Notes under the pieces: model-generated
Databases searched by the model: none
What the model was told of the DNA's origin: nothing
The model's input: only the letters and a program-made list of their open reading frames with translations
Part shown: piece after piece, positions 30,037 through 40,297 of the stretch
How the letters are laid out: the number at the start of each line of letters is the position of its first letter
Numbering within the stretch: the first letter of the stretch is position 1
NCBI RefSeq assembly: GCF_014145675.1
Contig: NZ_JACGZW010000002.1
Location: forward strand, 310,001 to 374,000
Source: Amycolatopsis dendrobii
GTDB lineage: Bacteria > Actinomycetota > Actinomycetes > Mycobacteriales > Pseudonocardiaceae
Direction of reading: 5' to 3'
DNA length: 64,000 bases
Program-made: the position numbers and the translations under genes

Positions 30037-30990
30037 ATGCCTCGGGTAGCTGCGATCGACTGTGGGACCAACTCCATCCGCCTGCTCGTCGCCGAGTTGA
30101 CGCCGCGCCACGACGGCACGGTCGACCTGCGCGACCTGCACCGCGAGATGCGCATCGTGCGGCTCGGCCAGGGCGTCGACGCCACCGGCAGGCTCGCGCC
30201 GGAAGCGCTCGAACGCACCCGCGCCGCACTCGCGGACTACACCGTCGCCGCGCGGCGCAAGGGCGTCGAGAAGGTGCGCATGGTCGCCACCTCCGCGACC
30301 CGCGACGCGAGCAACCGCGACGAGTTCTTCGCGATGACCCGCGAAACGCTCGGCGTCGAGGCCGAGGTGATCAGCGGCGACGAGGAAGCCCGGCTGTCCT
30401 TCACCGGAGCGGTCGGCGAGCAGGACCCGGACGACGGGCCGTTCGTGGTCGTCGACGTCGGCGGCGGCTCCACCGAACTCGTCCTCGGCACCTGGAACGG
30501 CCGCGAGGCCGAGGTGATCGCGGCGAAATCCGTCGACATCGGTTGCGTCCGGATCACCGAGCGCGCGCTGAAGGACGACCCGCCGACCGCGGACGAGATC
30601 GCCGCCGCCCGGGAACTCGCCCGCGGCATCCTCGCCGAGGCGTTCAATGTCGTGGACGTCGCGAAGGCCCGCACCTGGATCGGCGTCGCCGGCACCGTGA
30701 CCACGTTGTCAGCGGTTTCGCTCGGCCTGCCCGAGTACGACTCCGAGCGCGTGCACCTGTCGAAGCTGACGCATGGCCAGATCGACGAGCTCGCCGGACA
30801 GCTCCTCGCGGCCGCCCGCGCGACCCGCGCCGAGAACCCGGTGATCCACCCCGGCCGGGTCGACGTGATCGGCGGCGGCGCGGTCGTCGTTCAGGTGCTC
30901 GCCGAAGAACTCGCCGCGCGCGGTGGTCCGGACCAGTTGGTGGTCAGCGAGCACGACATCCTCGACGGCATCGCTTTGTCGCTCGCCTGA
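30037..30990 (+). CDS. ppx: Exopolyphosphatase / Ppx-GppA family phosphatase
   Basis: 317 residues starting MPRVAAIDCGTNSIRLLVAE, the phosphate-1 loop of the ASKHA fold. ATSATRDASNRDEF, VISGDEEARLSFTGA and the phosphate-2 loop VVDVGGGSTEL follow, then the adenosine-loop-like GVAGTVTTLSAV. The short form hydrolyses polyphosphate or (p)ppGpp-type substrates. GGAG lies close before the ATG. By position it corresponds to Rv1026, closing the conserved backbone. Confidence 0.93.
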   Translation: MPRVAAIDCGTNSIRLLVAELTPRHDGTVDLRDLHREMRIVRLGQGVDATGRLAPEALERTRAALADYTVAARRKGVEKVRMVATSATRDASNRDEFFAMTRETLGVEAEVISGDEEARLSFTGAVGEQDPDDGPFVVVDVGGGSTELVLGTWNGREAEVIAAKSVDIGCVRITERALKDDPPTADEIAAARELARGILAEAFNVVDVAKARTWIGVAGTVTTLSAVSLGLPEYDSERVHLSKLTHGQIDELAGQLLAAARATRAENPVIHPGRVDVIGGGAVVVQVLAEELAARGGPDQLVVSEHDILDGIALSLA

Positions 30991-31184
30991 ACGCTCCGCA
31001 GCGGCGAGGTCACCGGACGCGCGCACCCGTACCAAAGCCACCGAAAGTCATCAAGCGCAGTTAGTTGTGAGCTGACTGGGTGATGAACGGTGTTGTTATT
31101 CAGGTGCAACCCGGCGATCCGGTTACGAAGCGCTGATCCAGCTAGCCTCCATCTCGCTATTCGGACGCGAGAAACGGAGGGGAC

Positions 31185-32813
31185 ATGCGGGGTTCATCCA
31201 GGCTCTGGAGCGCGGCCGCAGTCGTGACAACCTTGTCACTGCTCCTGACCGCCTGTGGGGGCGGCGGATCCAGCAGCGGGTCGTCGGGAGAAGCGGATCC
31301 GAACGGGACCTTCACGGTCTACGGCACGGAACCGCAGAACACGCTGATCCCCACGAACACCAACGAACTCGGCGGTTCCAAGGCCGTCGACCCGATGTTC
31401 TCCGGCCTCGTCGCGTACAAGGGCGACAGCGGCGAACCGTTCAACCTGATGGCGGAGTCGATCACCACGGCCGATTCCAAGGTCTACGACATCAAGATCA
31501 AGCACGGCTGGAAGTTCCACGACGGCACCGAGGTCAAGGCGAAGAACTTCGTCGACGCCTGGAACTACGGGGCCAACTCGGCGAACGGCCAGATCAACAG
31601 CACGTTCTTCGAGAACATCCAGGGCTACTCCGACGTCCACCCCGCCGACAAGGGGGCGAAGCCGACCACGGACAAGATGTCCGGGCTGGCCGTGAAGGGC
31701 GACTACGAGTTCCAGGTGACGCTGGACGCGCCGTTCTCCGTGTTCACCACCAAGATCGGCTACACCGCGTTCGCGCCGCTGCCGGACTCCTTCTTCAAGG
31801 ACCCCGCCGCCTTCGCGAAGCACCCGATCGGCAACGGCCCGATGAAGTTCGTCAGCCGCACGCCGAACGTCGACATCAAGCTGACCCGGTTCGACGACTA
31901 CCAGGGTCCGGACAAGGTCAAGTTCAAGGACCTCGACGTCAAGATCTACGCCAGCCAGGAAACCGCCTACCAGGACCTGCTGAGCAACAAGCTCGACTTC
32001 ATCGAGACGCTGCCGCCGTCCGCGCTCACCGCGGAGAAGTACAAGACCGACCTCAAGGACAACCTGGTCACCGGGCACCTGCTGGGCATCAGCACGATCG
32101 CGGTGCCGTACTACGTTCCCGGCTACAACAACCTCGACCTGCGCCGGGCGATCTCGATGGCGATCGACCGCGAGCAGATCACCAAGACGGTCATGCACGA
32201 CACCTACGTGCCGGCCGACAGCTATGTCTCGCAGGGCATCGCGGGCTTCCGGCCCGGCGTGTGCGGCGAATACTGCAAGTTCAACCCGGCGAAGGCCAAG
32301 GAGTTCTTCGCGAAGTCCGGGTTCAAGGGCAAGCTCACCATCGCCTCGAACGCCGACGGCGGCCGCAAGGAGCCGCTGGTGGCCGCGTGCAACAGCATCA
32401 AGAACACCCTCGGCGTCGAATGCGATTTCGTTCCGGCGACCGACTTCGGCCAGTGGCGCAGCATCGTGACCGGGCACAAGCTGACCGGCATGGGCCGTTC
32501 CGACTGGGCGGCGGACTATCCCTCCATTGAGGACTTCCTCAACCCGCTCTACCGGACCGGGGCCTCGTCGAACGACTCGACGTACTCCAACCCGCAGGTC
32601 GACGCTCTGCTGAAGCAGGCCGACTCGACGGCGGACAAGGACGCCGCGGTCAAGCTGTACCAGCAGGCCGAGGACTTGATCGCGAAGGACCTGCCCTCGA
32701 TCCCGGTGTGGGACGAGAAGGGCGTCGCGGCCAAGTCGAAGCACACCAAGACCGTGGTCCTCGACTTCCGCCGCCGCGCGGACTACTCGTCGGTCGAGGT
32801 CCTCAAGAAGTGA
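31185..32813 (+). CDS. Oligopeptide ABC transporter substrate-binding lipoprotein
   Basis: 542 residues, GGAGGGG upstream of the ATG. A lipoprotein signal ends LLLTACGGGG. It belongs to the SBP family 5: an early NELGGSKAVDPMFSGLVAYKG, WKFHDGTEVKAKNFVDAW, FAKHPIGNGPMKFVS, and DLRRAISMAIDREQI are typical. It captures peptides outside the membrane for the permease encoded next. A hairpin between this gene and the first permease gene may let it be expressed at a higher level than the membrane parts. Confidence 0.93.
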   Translation: MRGSSRLWSAAAVVTTLSLLLTACGGGGSSSGSSGEADPNGTFTVYGTEPQNTLIPTNTNELGGSKAVDPMFSGLVAYKGDSGEPFNLMAESITTADSKVYDIKIKHGWKFHDGTEVKAKNFVDAWNYGANSANGQINSTFFENIQGYSDVHPADKGAKPTTDKMSGLAVKGDYEFQVTLDAPFSVFTTKIGYTAFAPLPDSFFKDPAAFAKHPIGNGPMKFVSRTPNVDIKLTRFDDYQGPDKVKFKDLDVKIYASQETAYQDLLSNKLDFIETLPPSALTAEKYKTDLKDNLVTGHLLGISTIAVPYYVPGYNNLDLRRAISMAIDREQITKTVMHDTYVPADSYVSQGIAGFRPGVCGEYCKFNPAKAKEFFAKSGFKGKLTIASNADGGRKEPLVAACNSIKNTLGVECDFVPATDFGQWRSIVTGHKLTGMGRSDWAADYPSIEDFLNPLYRTGASSNDSTYSNPQVDALLKQADSTADKDAAVKLYQQAEDLIAKDLPSIPVWDEKGVAAKSKHTKTVVLDFRRRADYSSVEVLKK

Positions 32814-32845
32814 AGCGCTGACTAGTCCGTTCCCACCACGCGGTT

Positions 32846-32888
32846 CGTGAGTGCTCGCGCCGGCCACAAGCAGGCGCGGGCACTCGCG
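32846..32888. repeat. CGTGAGTG-type inverted repeat between binding-protein and permease genes
   Basis: CGTGAGTGCTCGCGCC (32846-32861) pairs with GGCGCGGGCACTCGCG (32873-32888) over 16 bases with two G-U pairs in RNA, around an 11-base loop. It shares its outer sequence with the elements at 9996 and 45504. It may be a partial terminator or an RNA-stabilising stem. Confidence 0.7.
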
Positions 32889-32917
32889 GGCCCGGCGCGC
32901 ACTCTGAGGAACCACGC

Positions 32918-33844
32918 ATGATTCGCTACGTCCTGCGCCGCCTGCTCCAGTTGATCCCGGTGTTCTTCGGCACCACCTTCCTGATCTACGCACTGGTGTG
33001 GGCCGTGCCCGGGGACCCGTTCTCCGGAAAATGCGGTCAGCAAGCCTGCCCGCAGGCCTATATCGACCTGATGACCGAGAAGTTCCACCTCAACGACAAC
33101 CTGATCGTCCAGTACTTCAAATACCTCGGGAGCCTGTTCAGCGGCGACTGGGGCGAGACGTTCAACGGCTCCTCGGTCGGCGAACTGATCTCCACCTCCT
33201 ACCCGATCACGCTGCGCCTCGCGCTCGTCGCGGTGCTCATCGAAGCGGTCATCGGCTTGACCGCCGGGGTGCTGACCGGCTTGCGCGGCAAGGGTTTCCT
33301 CGACAACCTGGTGCTGGTCTCGACCACGTTCCTGATCTCGCTTCCGGTGTTCGTCACCGCGATCGTGCTGCAGATCGTGCTCGGCGTGAACCTGGGCATC
33401 ATCGACGCCAGCGTCTCCGACGATCCGAGCATCGGCGAGCTGATCGTGCCCGGCATCGCGCTCGGCAGCCTGTCGATGGCTTACGTCGCCCGGTTGACGA
33501 GAACGTCGATCGCGGAGAACCGGCACGCCGACTACATCCGCACCGCCATCGCCAAGGGGCAGCCCAACAGTCGCGTCATCGGCATTCACTTGCTGCGCAA
33601 CTCGGTGATCCCGGTGCTGACCTTCCTCGGCACCGACCTCGGCTCGCTCATGGGCGGTGCGATCGTGACCGAGGGCGTGTTCAACATCAACGGTCTCGGC
33701 GGGCTGATCTTCCGCGGCCTCCAGAACCGGGAAAGCGCGACCGTCGTCGGCGTCGTCGTGCTGCTGGTGCTGGTGTATCTGCTGATGAGCTTGATCGTCG
33801 ACCTGCTCTACGCCGTTCTCGACCCGAGGATCCGTTATGACTGA
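32918..33844 (+). CDS. oppB: Oligopeptide ABC transporter permease (OppB-type)
   Basis: 308 residues with six membrane segments. Opening MIRYVLRRLLQLIPVFFGTTFLIYAL is the family signature. The cytoplasmic EAA-type loop is seen in ADYIRTAIAKGQPNSRVIGIHLLRN, which docks to the ATPases. It ends VDLLYAVLDPRIRYD. The next permease gene overlaps by eight bases. Confidence 0.94.
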   Translation: MIRYVLRRLLQLIPVFFGTTFLIYALVWAVPGDPFSGKCGQQACPQAYIDLMTEKFHLNDNLIVQYFKYLGSLFSGDWGETFNGSSVGELISTSYPITLRLALVAVLIEAVIGLTAGVLTGLRGKGFLDNLVLVSTTFLISLPVFVTAIVLQIVLGVNLGIIDASVSDDPSIGELIVPGIALGSLSMAYVARLTRTSIAENRHADYIRTAIAKGQPNSRVIGIHLLRNSVIPVLTFLGTDLGSLMGGAIVTEGVFNINGLGGLIFRGLQNRESATVVGVVVLLVLVYLLMSLIVDLLYAVLDPRIRYD

Positions 33845-34793
33845 CCCGAATCTCGTCGGCGGCGGAGGAGTCGACGCGGCACAGCTGTCGCATGTGGACA
33901 GCTCGGCCGACGCCGGTCCGAAGAAACCGCGCAGTCTGTGGGGCGACGCGTGGCGGCAGCTGCGCCGCAAGCCGACGTTCGTGATCTCCGCGTTGATCAT
34001 CCTGGTGATCGTGCTGATCGCGATCGCGCCGGGACTGTTCTCGCACCGTCCCGCCGGATACAGCGATTTGACCCACGCCAACGAAGGTCCGTCGGCGGAC
34101 GCCTGGTTCGGCTACGACAACCAGGGCTACGACGTCTACGCGCGGACCATCTACGGGGCAAGGGCATCGCTGCTGGTCGGCGTTTTCGCGACGCTGCTGA
34201 CTGTCCTTTTCGGATCGTTGATCGGCATCGTCGCGGGCTACTACGGCCGGATCGTCGACAGCCTGCTGTCCCGGCTCGGCGACATCTTCGCCGGCCTTCC
34301 GTTCGTGCTGGGCGCGATCGTCATCCTCACCACGTTCAACGCGCCCGGCACGAATCCCGGGCAGGTCACCATCATCGTGCAGGTGGTGTGTTCGATCGCG
34401 GTGCTGACCTGGCCGGTGGCGATGCGCATCATGCGGTCCGCGACGCTGGTGGCCAAGCAACTGGACTACGTGAAGGCGGCCCGTGCGCTCGGCGCGAGCA
34501 CGCCGCGGATCGTGTTCCGGCACCTGCTGCCGAACACGCTCGCGCCGGTGCTCGTGTACGCCACGATCGCGCTCGGCGCGGCCATCGGAGCCGAGGCGAC
34601 GCTGGCGTACCTCGGCATCGGCGTGCGGCCGCCGGTGGTGTCGTGGGGCGTCATGATCAGCGACGCGCGCGACTATTTCCGCGCGGTCCCGCACATGCTC
34701 CTGTTCCCCGGTGCGTTCGTCACCATCACCGTGCTCGCGTTCGTGATGCTCGGCGACGGTATCCGCGACGCGCTCGACCCGAAGTCGAGGTAG
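33837..34793 (+). CDS. oppC: Oligopeptide ABC transporter permease (OppC-type)
   Basis: 318 residues. A soluble N-terminal tail precedes WRQLRRKPTFVISALIILVIVLIAIAPGLF. The extracytoplasmic segment contains WFGYDNQGYDVYARTIYGARASLLVG, typical of OppC. The EAA loop is DYVKAARALGASTPRIVFRHLLPN. Ends with LGDGIRDALDPKSR. Forms the channel with OppB. Confidence 0.94.
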   Translation: MTDPNLVGGGGVDAAQLSHVDSSADAGPKKPRSLWGDAWRQLRRKPTFVISALIILVIVLIAIAPGLFSHRPAGYSDLTHANEGPSADAWFGYDNQGYDVYARTIYGARASLLVGVFATLLTVLFGSLIGIVAGYYGRIVDSLLSRLGDIFAGLPFVLGAIVILTTFNAPGTNPGQVTIIVQVVCSIAVLTWPVAMRIMRSATLVAKQLDYVKAARALGASTPRIVFRHLLPNTLAPVLVYATIALGAAIGAEATLAYLGIGVRPPVVSWGVMISDARDYFRAVPHMLLFPGAFVTITVLAFVMLGDGIRDALDPKSR

Positions 34794-34798
34794 CCGCA

Positions 34799-35824
34799 AT
34801 GTCCACAGTGTCCAGTCCAGCTGGTCCGACGGCGGAGCACGAGCTGCTGCTCGAGGTCGAAGACCTGCACGTGGAGTTCCGCACTTCCGACGGCGTGGCC
34901 AACGTGCTCAACGGGGTCGGCTACTCGGTGCATGCCGGGGAAACCCTTGCCGTGCTCGGCGAATCGGGCTCCGGCAAGAGCGTCACCGCGCAGACCATCA
35001 TGGGAATCCTCGACACCCCGCCGGGGGTGATCACCGGCGGGTCGATCCGGTATCGCGGCGAGGATCTGCTCACCGCGTCGGCCGACCGGCGGCGGCAGGT
35101 GCGCGGCGCGGAGATCGCGATGATCTTCCAGGACGCGCTTTCGGCGCTGAACCCGGTGTTCACTGTCGGGTTCCAGATCGAGGAGCAGTTGCGCGTCCGG
35201 CTGGGAATGTCCAAAAAGGATGCGCGCAAGCGCGCGGTCGAACTGCTCGACCTGGTGCGGATCCCGGCCGCGCAACGGCGGGTGAAGGACTACCCGCACC
35301 AGTTCTCCGGCGGGATGCGGCAGCGCGCGATGATCGCGATGTCGCTGGCACTCGACCCGGATCTGCTGATCGCGGACGAGCCGACCACCGCGCTGGACGT
35401 GACCGTGCAGGCGCAGATCATGGACCTGCTCGCGGACATCCAGCGGGAACGGCGGATGGGGCTCGTGCTCATCACGCACGACCTCGGCGTGGTCGCGGAG
35501 GTCGCGGACCGGATCGCGGTGATGTACGCCGGACGGATCGTGGAACAGGCCGACGTGCGGGAACTGTTCAGCTCGCCAGGGCATCCCTACACCGCGGCGC
35601 TGATGGATTCGCTGCCCCGGCTGGACCTCAAAGGACAGACCCTGGAAACCATCAAGGGCCTGCCGCCGAGCCTGCTCGACATTCCGTCCGGATGCCCGTT
35701 CCACCCGCGTTGCAAGCGGGCTGAGCAGCGGTGCCGCGACGAGCGGCCGTCCTCGCACGCGCTCGGGTTCGGCCGGGTCAGTGCGTGTCACTTCGCCGAG
35801 GAGGTGGTGGAGAGCCGTGGGTGA
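34799..35824 (+). CDS. oppD: Oligopeptide ABC transporter ATPase (OppD-type)
   Basis: 341 residues from the ATG at 34799. Walker A is [15 protein letters not shown]-loop [13 protein letters not shown], signature [12 protein letters not shown], Walker [15 protein letters not shown], switch His in LITHDLGVV. The C-terminal oligopeptide-transporter motif [17 protein letters not shown] carries the Cys cluster that in some homologues binds an iron-sulfur centre. It starts five bases after oppC and overlaps the next ATPase gene. Confidence 0.95.
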   Translation: MSTVSSPAGPTAEHELLLEVEDLHVEFRTSDGVANVLNGVGYSVHAGETLAVLGESGSGKSVTAQTIMGILDTPPGVITGGSIRYRGEDLLTASADRRRQVRGAEIAMIFQDALSALNPVFTVGFQIEEQLRVRLGMSKKDARKRAVELLDLVRIPAAQRRVKDYPHQFSGGMRQRAMIAMSLALDPDLLIADEPTTALDVTVQAQIMDLLADIQRERRMGLVLITHDLGVVAEVADRIAVMYAGRIVEQADVRELFSSPGHPYTAALMDSLPRLDLKGQTLETIKGLPPSLLDIPSGCPFHPRCKRAEQRCRDERPSSHALGFGRVSACHFAEEVVESRG

Positions 35825-36815
35825 GCCGATTCTCAGCGTGCGCGAACTGGTGAAGCATTTCCCGGTGCGCACCGGCGTGCTGTTCAAACGGACGATCGGA
35901 CAGGTGAAGGCCGTCGACGGGGTGTCCTTCGACCTGCAGCCGGGCGAAACGCTCGGCGTGGTCGGGGAATCCGGCTGCGGCAAGTCGACGCTCGCCCAGG
36001 TGCTGATGCGCCTGGAGGAGCCGACCAGCGGCAGCGCGACCTTCGAGGGTCGCGACCTGTTCAAACTGCGCGGTGCGGAACTGCGGCGAATGCGCCGGGA
36101 AATCCAGATCGTGCTGCAGGATCCGTACACGTCGCTGAATCCGCGGATGACCGTCGGCGACATCGTCGGCGAGCCGTTCGAGATCCACACCGAGGTCGCG
36201 CCGAAGGGTTCGCGGGCGAAGAAGGTGCAGGAACTGCTGGAGGTGGTCGGGCTCAACCCCGAGCACGTGAACCGGTACCCGCACCAGTTCTCCGGCGGGC
36301 AGCGGCAGCGCATCGGCATCGCGCGGGCGCTGGCGTTGCGGCCCAAGGTGATCATCTGCGACGAGCCGGTGTCCGCTTTGGACGTTTCGATCCAGGCGCA
36401 GGTGATGAACCTGCTCGGGGAACTGCAGGGCGAATTCGGACTGTCCTATGTGTTCATCGCGCACGACCTGTCGGTGGTGCGCCATCTGTCCACCCGGGTC
36501 GCGGTGATGTACCTGGGCAAGATCGTCGAAATCGGTACTGAGGACGAGATCTACGAGCGACCGTCTCATCCGTACACGCAGGCGTTGCTGTCGGCGGTGC
36601 CGGTCGCCGACCCGGCGGTGCGCGGGCAGCGGCAGGTGATCCGGCTGGAGGGCGACGTGCCGAGCCCGATCGATCCGCCGTCGGGCTGCCGTTTCCGCAC
36701 GCGGTGCTGGAAGGCCGCGGACATTTGCGCGACGGAGGTGCCGAAGCTGGAACCGCGGACGGACGGGCATCTGTCGGCTTGTCACTTCGCCGAGGAGAAG
36801 TCGGTGGTTCCGTAA
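35817..36815 (+). CDS. oppF: Oligopeptide ABC transporter ATPase (OppF-type)
   Basis: 332 residues from a GTG inside the end of oppD. Walker [15 protein letters not shown], signature [12 protein letters not shown], Walker [15 protein letters not shown], switch His in FIAHDLSVV, and the C-terminal [17 protein letters not shown]. The N-terminal insert [19 protein letters not shown] is typical of OppF/DppF. Completes a five-gene importer; the secreted peptidases encoded next would supply peptides. Confidence 0.95.
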   Translation: MGEPILSVRELVKHFPVRTGVLFKRTIGQVKAVDGVSFDLQPGETLGVVGESGCGKSTLAQVLMRLEEPTSGSATFEGRDLFKLRGAELRRMRREIQIVLQDPYTSLNPRMTVGDIVGEPFEIHTEVAPKGSRAKKVQELLEVVGLNPEHVNRYPHQFSGGQRQRIGIARALALRPKVIICDEPVSALDVSIQAQVMNLLGELQGEFGLSYVFIAHDLSVVRHLSTRVAVMYLGKIVEIGTEDEIYERPSHPYTQALLSAVPVADPAVRGQRQVIRLEGDVPSPIDPPSGCRFRTRCWKAADICATEVPKLEPRTDGHLSACHFAEEKSVVP

Positions 36816-36898
36816 CCAGGCGATTCCTCCGGTTTGCCGATTGCCGCACGCAGTGTCCGCTATGTACGTTGCATTGTCGGTTTTCGTCAGGAGGACTC

Positions 36899-38614
36899 GT
36901 GAAAAGACCAAGATTGCTCGCTGTGGCACTCGCGGTGCCATTGTTCGGTGCGGTGTCCGGCGTCGCCGGTGGCGCGGCGTCGGCCCAACCGGCCGGGCCG
37001 GTAACGGAATTCAGCGTGCTGGCCCGGGACGGCCAAAGCGTCGCCGCCGCCCAGCAGGCCGTGCGCGACGCGGGTGGCACGATCGTCGCGACCAATGCGG
37101 CGGTCGGGCTCATCACCGCCACCGCGCCCGCGGCCGGCTTCACTGAGCGGGTTTCGGCGAACCGCGCGGTATTCGGTGCGGCGAAGGCGAAATCGATCGG
37201 CAGCGCGCCGAAGGCGGGCAAGAAGGAAAAGCCGGACGCGGTCGAGAAGGAAGGCCGCGGCAGCGTGTCACGCAAGGCCGCGGCGAACAAGGCGGTCGGC
37301 ACCGATCCGCTGGACGACCAGCTCTGGGGCCTCAAATCGACCCGCTCCGACCTCGCGCGCACCAAGCAGGCCGGCGACAAGCGGGTGAAGGTCGGCATCA
37401 TCGACACCGGCGTCGACGGCAGTCACCCGGACATCGCGCCGAACTTCGACAAGGCCGATTCGCGCAACTTCACCAAGGACATCGTCGCTGACGTCAACGG
37501 CACCGTGGTCGACGGCCCGTGCGAATACCGCGGCTGCGTCGACCCGGTTGACCACGACGACAACGGCCACGGCACGCACGTCGCCGGTACGATCGCCGCG
37601 GCTGCCAACGGATTCGGCGTGTCCGGGGTGGCCCCGAACGTGACGCTGGTGAACGTCCGTGCCGGTCAGGATTCCGGGTACTTCTTCCTTCAACCGACGG
37701 TCGACGCGCTGACGTATTCCGGCGACGCCGGGCTCGACGTCGTCAACATGAGCTTCTACGTGGATCCGTGGCTCTACAACTGCCGTTCGAACCCGGCCGA
37801 TTCCGCCGCGGAGCAGGCCGAACAGCGCACGGTCATCGAAGCCACCACGCGGGCGTTGAACTACGCGCACCGCAAAGGCGTGACGATGGTGGTCGCGCTC
37901 GGCAACCAGCACGACGAACTGGCCGCGCCGCACGACGACGTCACGAGCCCGGACTACCCGGCGAACGGGACGCATCCGCGCAAGATCGACAATTCTTCGT
38001 GCTTCTCGCTGCCGGTCGAAGGCCCGCACACCATCGGTGTCGGCTCGTTCGGTCCGACGCAGGCGAAGGCGGATTACTCGAACTACGGCACCGAGCAGAT
38101 CTCCGTTTCCGCGCCGGGCGGCTTCTTCCGTGACGGTTACGGCACTCCTTGGTACCGGACGGTGGAGAACGAAATCCTGTCCACGTATCCGCGCAATGTC
38201 GGGGTGGCGGCCGGAAACATCGACGCGGCAGGCAATGTGACCCCGGCAGGCGTCGCGCTTGGCGTGCAGAAAGCGACGGCGGCGGACGGCCGGGTCGGCT
38301 ATTACCAGTGGCTGCAAGGAACTTCGATGGCCGCTCCCCACGCGACTGGTGTCGCGGCGCTGATCGTTTCCCAGTACGGCAAGAAGACCGGGCATTCCGC
38401 TTCGATGGATCCGGACGCGGTGCAGCGGGTGCTGGAGGGCACGGCCGCGCCGATCGCGTGCCCGGTGCCGCGAACGGTCGACTACCTGAAGGAGGGCCGG
38501 GACGCTTCGTTCACGGCTACCTGCTTGGGTGACGCGTCGTTCAACGGGTTCTACGGACATGGTTCGGTGGACGCCTATTCCGCGGTGACGCGGGGTTCGG
38601 CGCACCTGCGCTGA
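36899..38614 (+). CDS. Secreted subtilisin-family (S8) serine peptidase
   Basis: 571 residues from a GTG preceded by AGGAGG. Signal peptide MKRPRLLAVALAVPLFGAVSGVAGGAASA. An inhibitor-like propeptide with a Lys/Ala-rich linker reaches about residue 140. The catalytic triad is Asp169 (VGIIDTGVDGSHPD), His227 (NGHGTHVAGT) and Ser476 (GTSMAAPHATG), with the oxyanion Asn in VALGN. Exported by Sec and processed to an active protease. The 83-base gap after oppF suggests its own promoter. The terminator at 38621-38651 follows. Confidence 0.95.
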   Translation: MKRPRLLAVALAVPLFGAVSGVAGGAASAQPAGPVTEFSVLARDGQSVAAAQQAVRDAGGTIVATNAAVGLITATAPAAGFTERVSANRAVFGAAKAKSIGSAPKAGKKEKPDAVEKEGRGSVSRKAAANKAVGTDPLDDQLWGLKSTRSDLARTKQAGDKRVKVGIIDTGVDGSHPDIAPNFDKADSRNFTKDIVADVNGTVVDGPCEYRGCVDPVDHDDNGHGTHVAGTIAAAANGFGVSGVAPNVTLVNVRAGQDSGYFFLQPTVDALTYSGDAGLDVVNMSFYVDPWLYNCRSNPADSAAEQAEQRTVIEATTRALNYAHRKGVTMVVALGNQHDELAAPHDDVTSPDYPANGTHPRKIDNSSCFSLPVEGPHTIGVGSFGPTQAKADYSNYGTEQISVSAPGGFFRDGYGTPWYRTVENEILSTYPRNVGVAAGNIDAAGNVTPAGVALGVQKATAADGRVGYYQWLQGTSMAAPHATGVAALIVSQYGKKTGHSASMDPDAVQRVLEGTAAPIACPVPRTVDYLKEGRDASFTATCLGDASFNGFYGHGSVDAYSAVTRGSAHLR

Positions 38615-38620
38615 ACGAGC

Positions 38621-38651
38621 GGCGGTGGGGCGGGGGTTCCGCCCCACCGCC
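38621..38651. terminator. Bidirectional terminator
   Basis: GGCGGTGGGGCGG (38621-38633) and CCGCCCCACCGCC (38639-38651), perfect 13-base arms with a five-base loop, between the convergent subtilisin and TAP-like peptidase genes. The stem is nearly the same as the one at 40239-40269. Confidence 0.85.
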
Positions 38652-38655
38652 GGTT

Positions 38656-40179
38656 TCAGTACTGCCGAAGGCGGTTCATGATCTTGTCGGCTGCCTGCTG
38701 TTGTTGCGGGGTCAGCTTTCGGCCCGAATTCGCTTCGGAACCGCAGAATTTGTCGGTGTCCGGCCGGGTTCCGTGGACCAGGTAGTCAGCGACGGCGTTG
38801 AAGCCGCAGCCGTTCAGATACGGGAGGCTGACGCCGTGTCCGCCCTGGTCCACAGTGACCATTCGTGCCCGGTCACCGAACGCCGCGCGGGTCTCGAGCG
38901 CGCCGGACAGCGGGGTTGCCGGGTCGCGCAGGTTCTGGACCAGCAGCAGGTTCGACGGTCCCTGGTCACTGAACTGCACCGGGGGTTCGAGCGGCTCCTT
39001 GGCCCAGTGCGCACAGGGCCAGACGTTCGCCGCCGCGCCCCCGAGCATCGGGTATTTGGCCCGGTCGTGCGCGACGTTCCGTTGATAGGTCGAAATCTGC
39101 CGTGGCCAGGCGTTGTCCCCGCACAGCACCGAGATCATGGTGGACCGCTGGCTCTGCTCCGAATTCGTGGCCGCTGGCCGCAGCAAACCGGCCGGGACCG
39201 CCTGGCCGTTGAGGAGGGCCTGCCACGTCTGCGCCAGTCTGGGGAATAGCAACGTCTGGTAAGTCAGGCTGTGCGTTCCCAGCCGGAAGAGCGAGCCGTC
39301 GATGCCACCGGCCGGGTGCTGGTCGAGTTTGTCCGCGAGCTTGAAGAAGTTCTCGGTGACTTCGGCGGGCGTGGCACCGAGGCCATAGCTCGAATTGCGG
39401 GCCGCGGCCCATTTCGCGAAGTCGGGGAAGCGGTCTTGCATTCCCTGGCCGAAGCGCCGAGCCGTGGTGGCGTCGACACCGCTCGGTCCGACGACGCTGT
39501 CGAGCACGAATCGGTCGGTCCGGTCCGGGAACAGCGAGGCGTAGACCCCGCCGAGGTAAGTTCCGTAGGACAAGCCGAAATAGGAGATCTTCTGCTCACC
39601 GAGGGCGGCGCGGATCTGGTCCATGTCCCGGGCGGTGTTCGCGGTGGTGATGTACGGCAGGATCGGCGCGGATGCCGAATCGGCGCATTGCCGGGCAATC
39701 TGCTTCGCGGTGGCCGAGGCCTGGACGACTTCTTCCCGGTTGTGCGCGTACTTCGGCGCGAGCACAAGCTGGTCGGGACGCAGATCGCAGCTCACCGGGG
39801 TGCTGTGGTCGACGCCTCGCGGGTCAAAGCCGATCAGGTCGTACTCGGCGAGCAGGCTTGCCGGTGCTCCACTATTCGCCCAGGTCGATGGGAAGGCCAG
39901 CCCGGGGCCGCCAGGGCCGCCCGGGTTGAACAGCAGGACGCCGCGTCGTTTCGCCGGATCGGTGCTGGGGAGGCGGGAGATTTCGACGGTGATCTTCTGG
40001 CCGTCCGGATGCTGGTAGTCCAGCGGCACTTCGAGCGACGCGCATTGCAGGGTTGGAGAGGCGACGTCGGCCGGGCACGGGCCCCAGTTCACTGTGGATC
40101 TCAAAGGTGCGGCGGACGCCGGAACCGCCGTCGCGGTCAACGCGGCGGCGGCGAATACGACGAGCAATGTTCTTCGCAC
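38656..40179 (-). CDS. Secreted TAP-like alpha/beta-hydrolase (tripeptidyl aminopeptidase type), copy 1
   Basis: 507 residues with a signal peptide (MRRTLLVVFAAAALTATAVPASA). The alpha/beta-hydrolase frame shows VLLFNPGGPGGPG (oxyanion), DLIGFDPRGVDHS, the nucleophile elbow GLSYGTYLGG, the Asp in NLRDPATPLSGA and the His in DQGGHGVSLP. Homologues are secreted peptidases that remove N-terminal tripeptides. It is closely similar along its whole length to the next gene upstream, clear evidence of tandem duplication. Confidence 0.93.
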   Translation of the reverse strand: MRRTLLVVFAAAALTATAVPASAAPLRSTVNWGPCPADVASPTLQCASLEVPLDYQHPDGQKITVEISRLPSTDPAKRRGVLLFNPGGPGGPGLAFPSTWANSGAPASLLAEYDLIGFDPRGVDHSTPVSCDLRPDQLVLAPKYAHNREEVVQASATAKQIARQCADSASAPILPYITTANTARDMDQIRAALGEQKISYFGLSYGTYLGGVYASLFPDRTDRFVLDSVVGPSGVDATTARRFGQGMQDRFPDFAKWAAARNSSYGLGATPAEVTENFFKLADKLDQHPAGGIDGSLFRLGTHSLTYQTLLFPRLAQTWQALLNGQAVPAGLLRPAATNSEQSQRSTMISVLCGDNAWPRQISTYQRNVAHDRAKYPMLGGAAANVWPCAHWAKEPLEPPVQFSDQGPSNLLLVQNLRDPATPLSGALETRAAFGDRARMVTVDQGGHGVSLPYLNGCGFNAVADYLVHGTRPDTDKFCGSEANSGRKLTPQQQQAADKIMNRLRQY

Positions 40180-40238
40180 GGTTTTCCTTCCTTGATCGAT
40201 AGCCGAACTCGGAAATCCGCGGGAGGGCGTGCGAGAAC

Positions 40239-40269
40239 GACGGTGGGGCGGAAAACCCGCCCCACCGTC
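40239..40269. terminator. Intrinsic terminator of TAP-like copy 2
   Basis: GACGGTGGGGCGG (40239-40251) and CCGCCCCACCGTC (40257-40269) with loop AAAAC. It lies 28 bases beyond the stop of copy 2 and resembles the terminator after copy 1, so the terminator was duplicated together with the gene. Confidence 0.85.
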
Positions 40270-40297
40270 TGTTTCATCGTCCCACCCATCGTCTGGT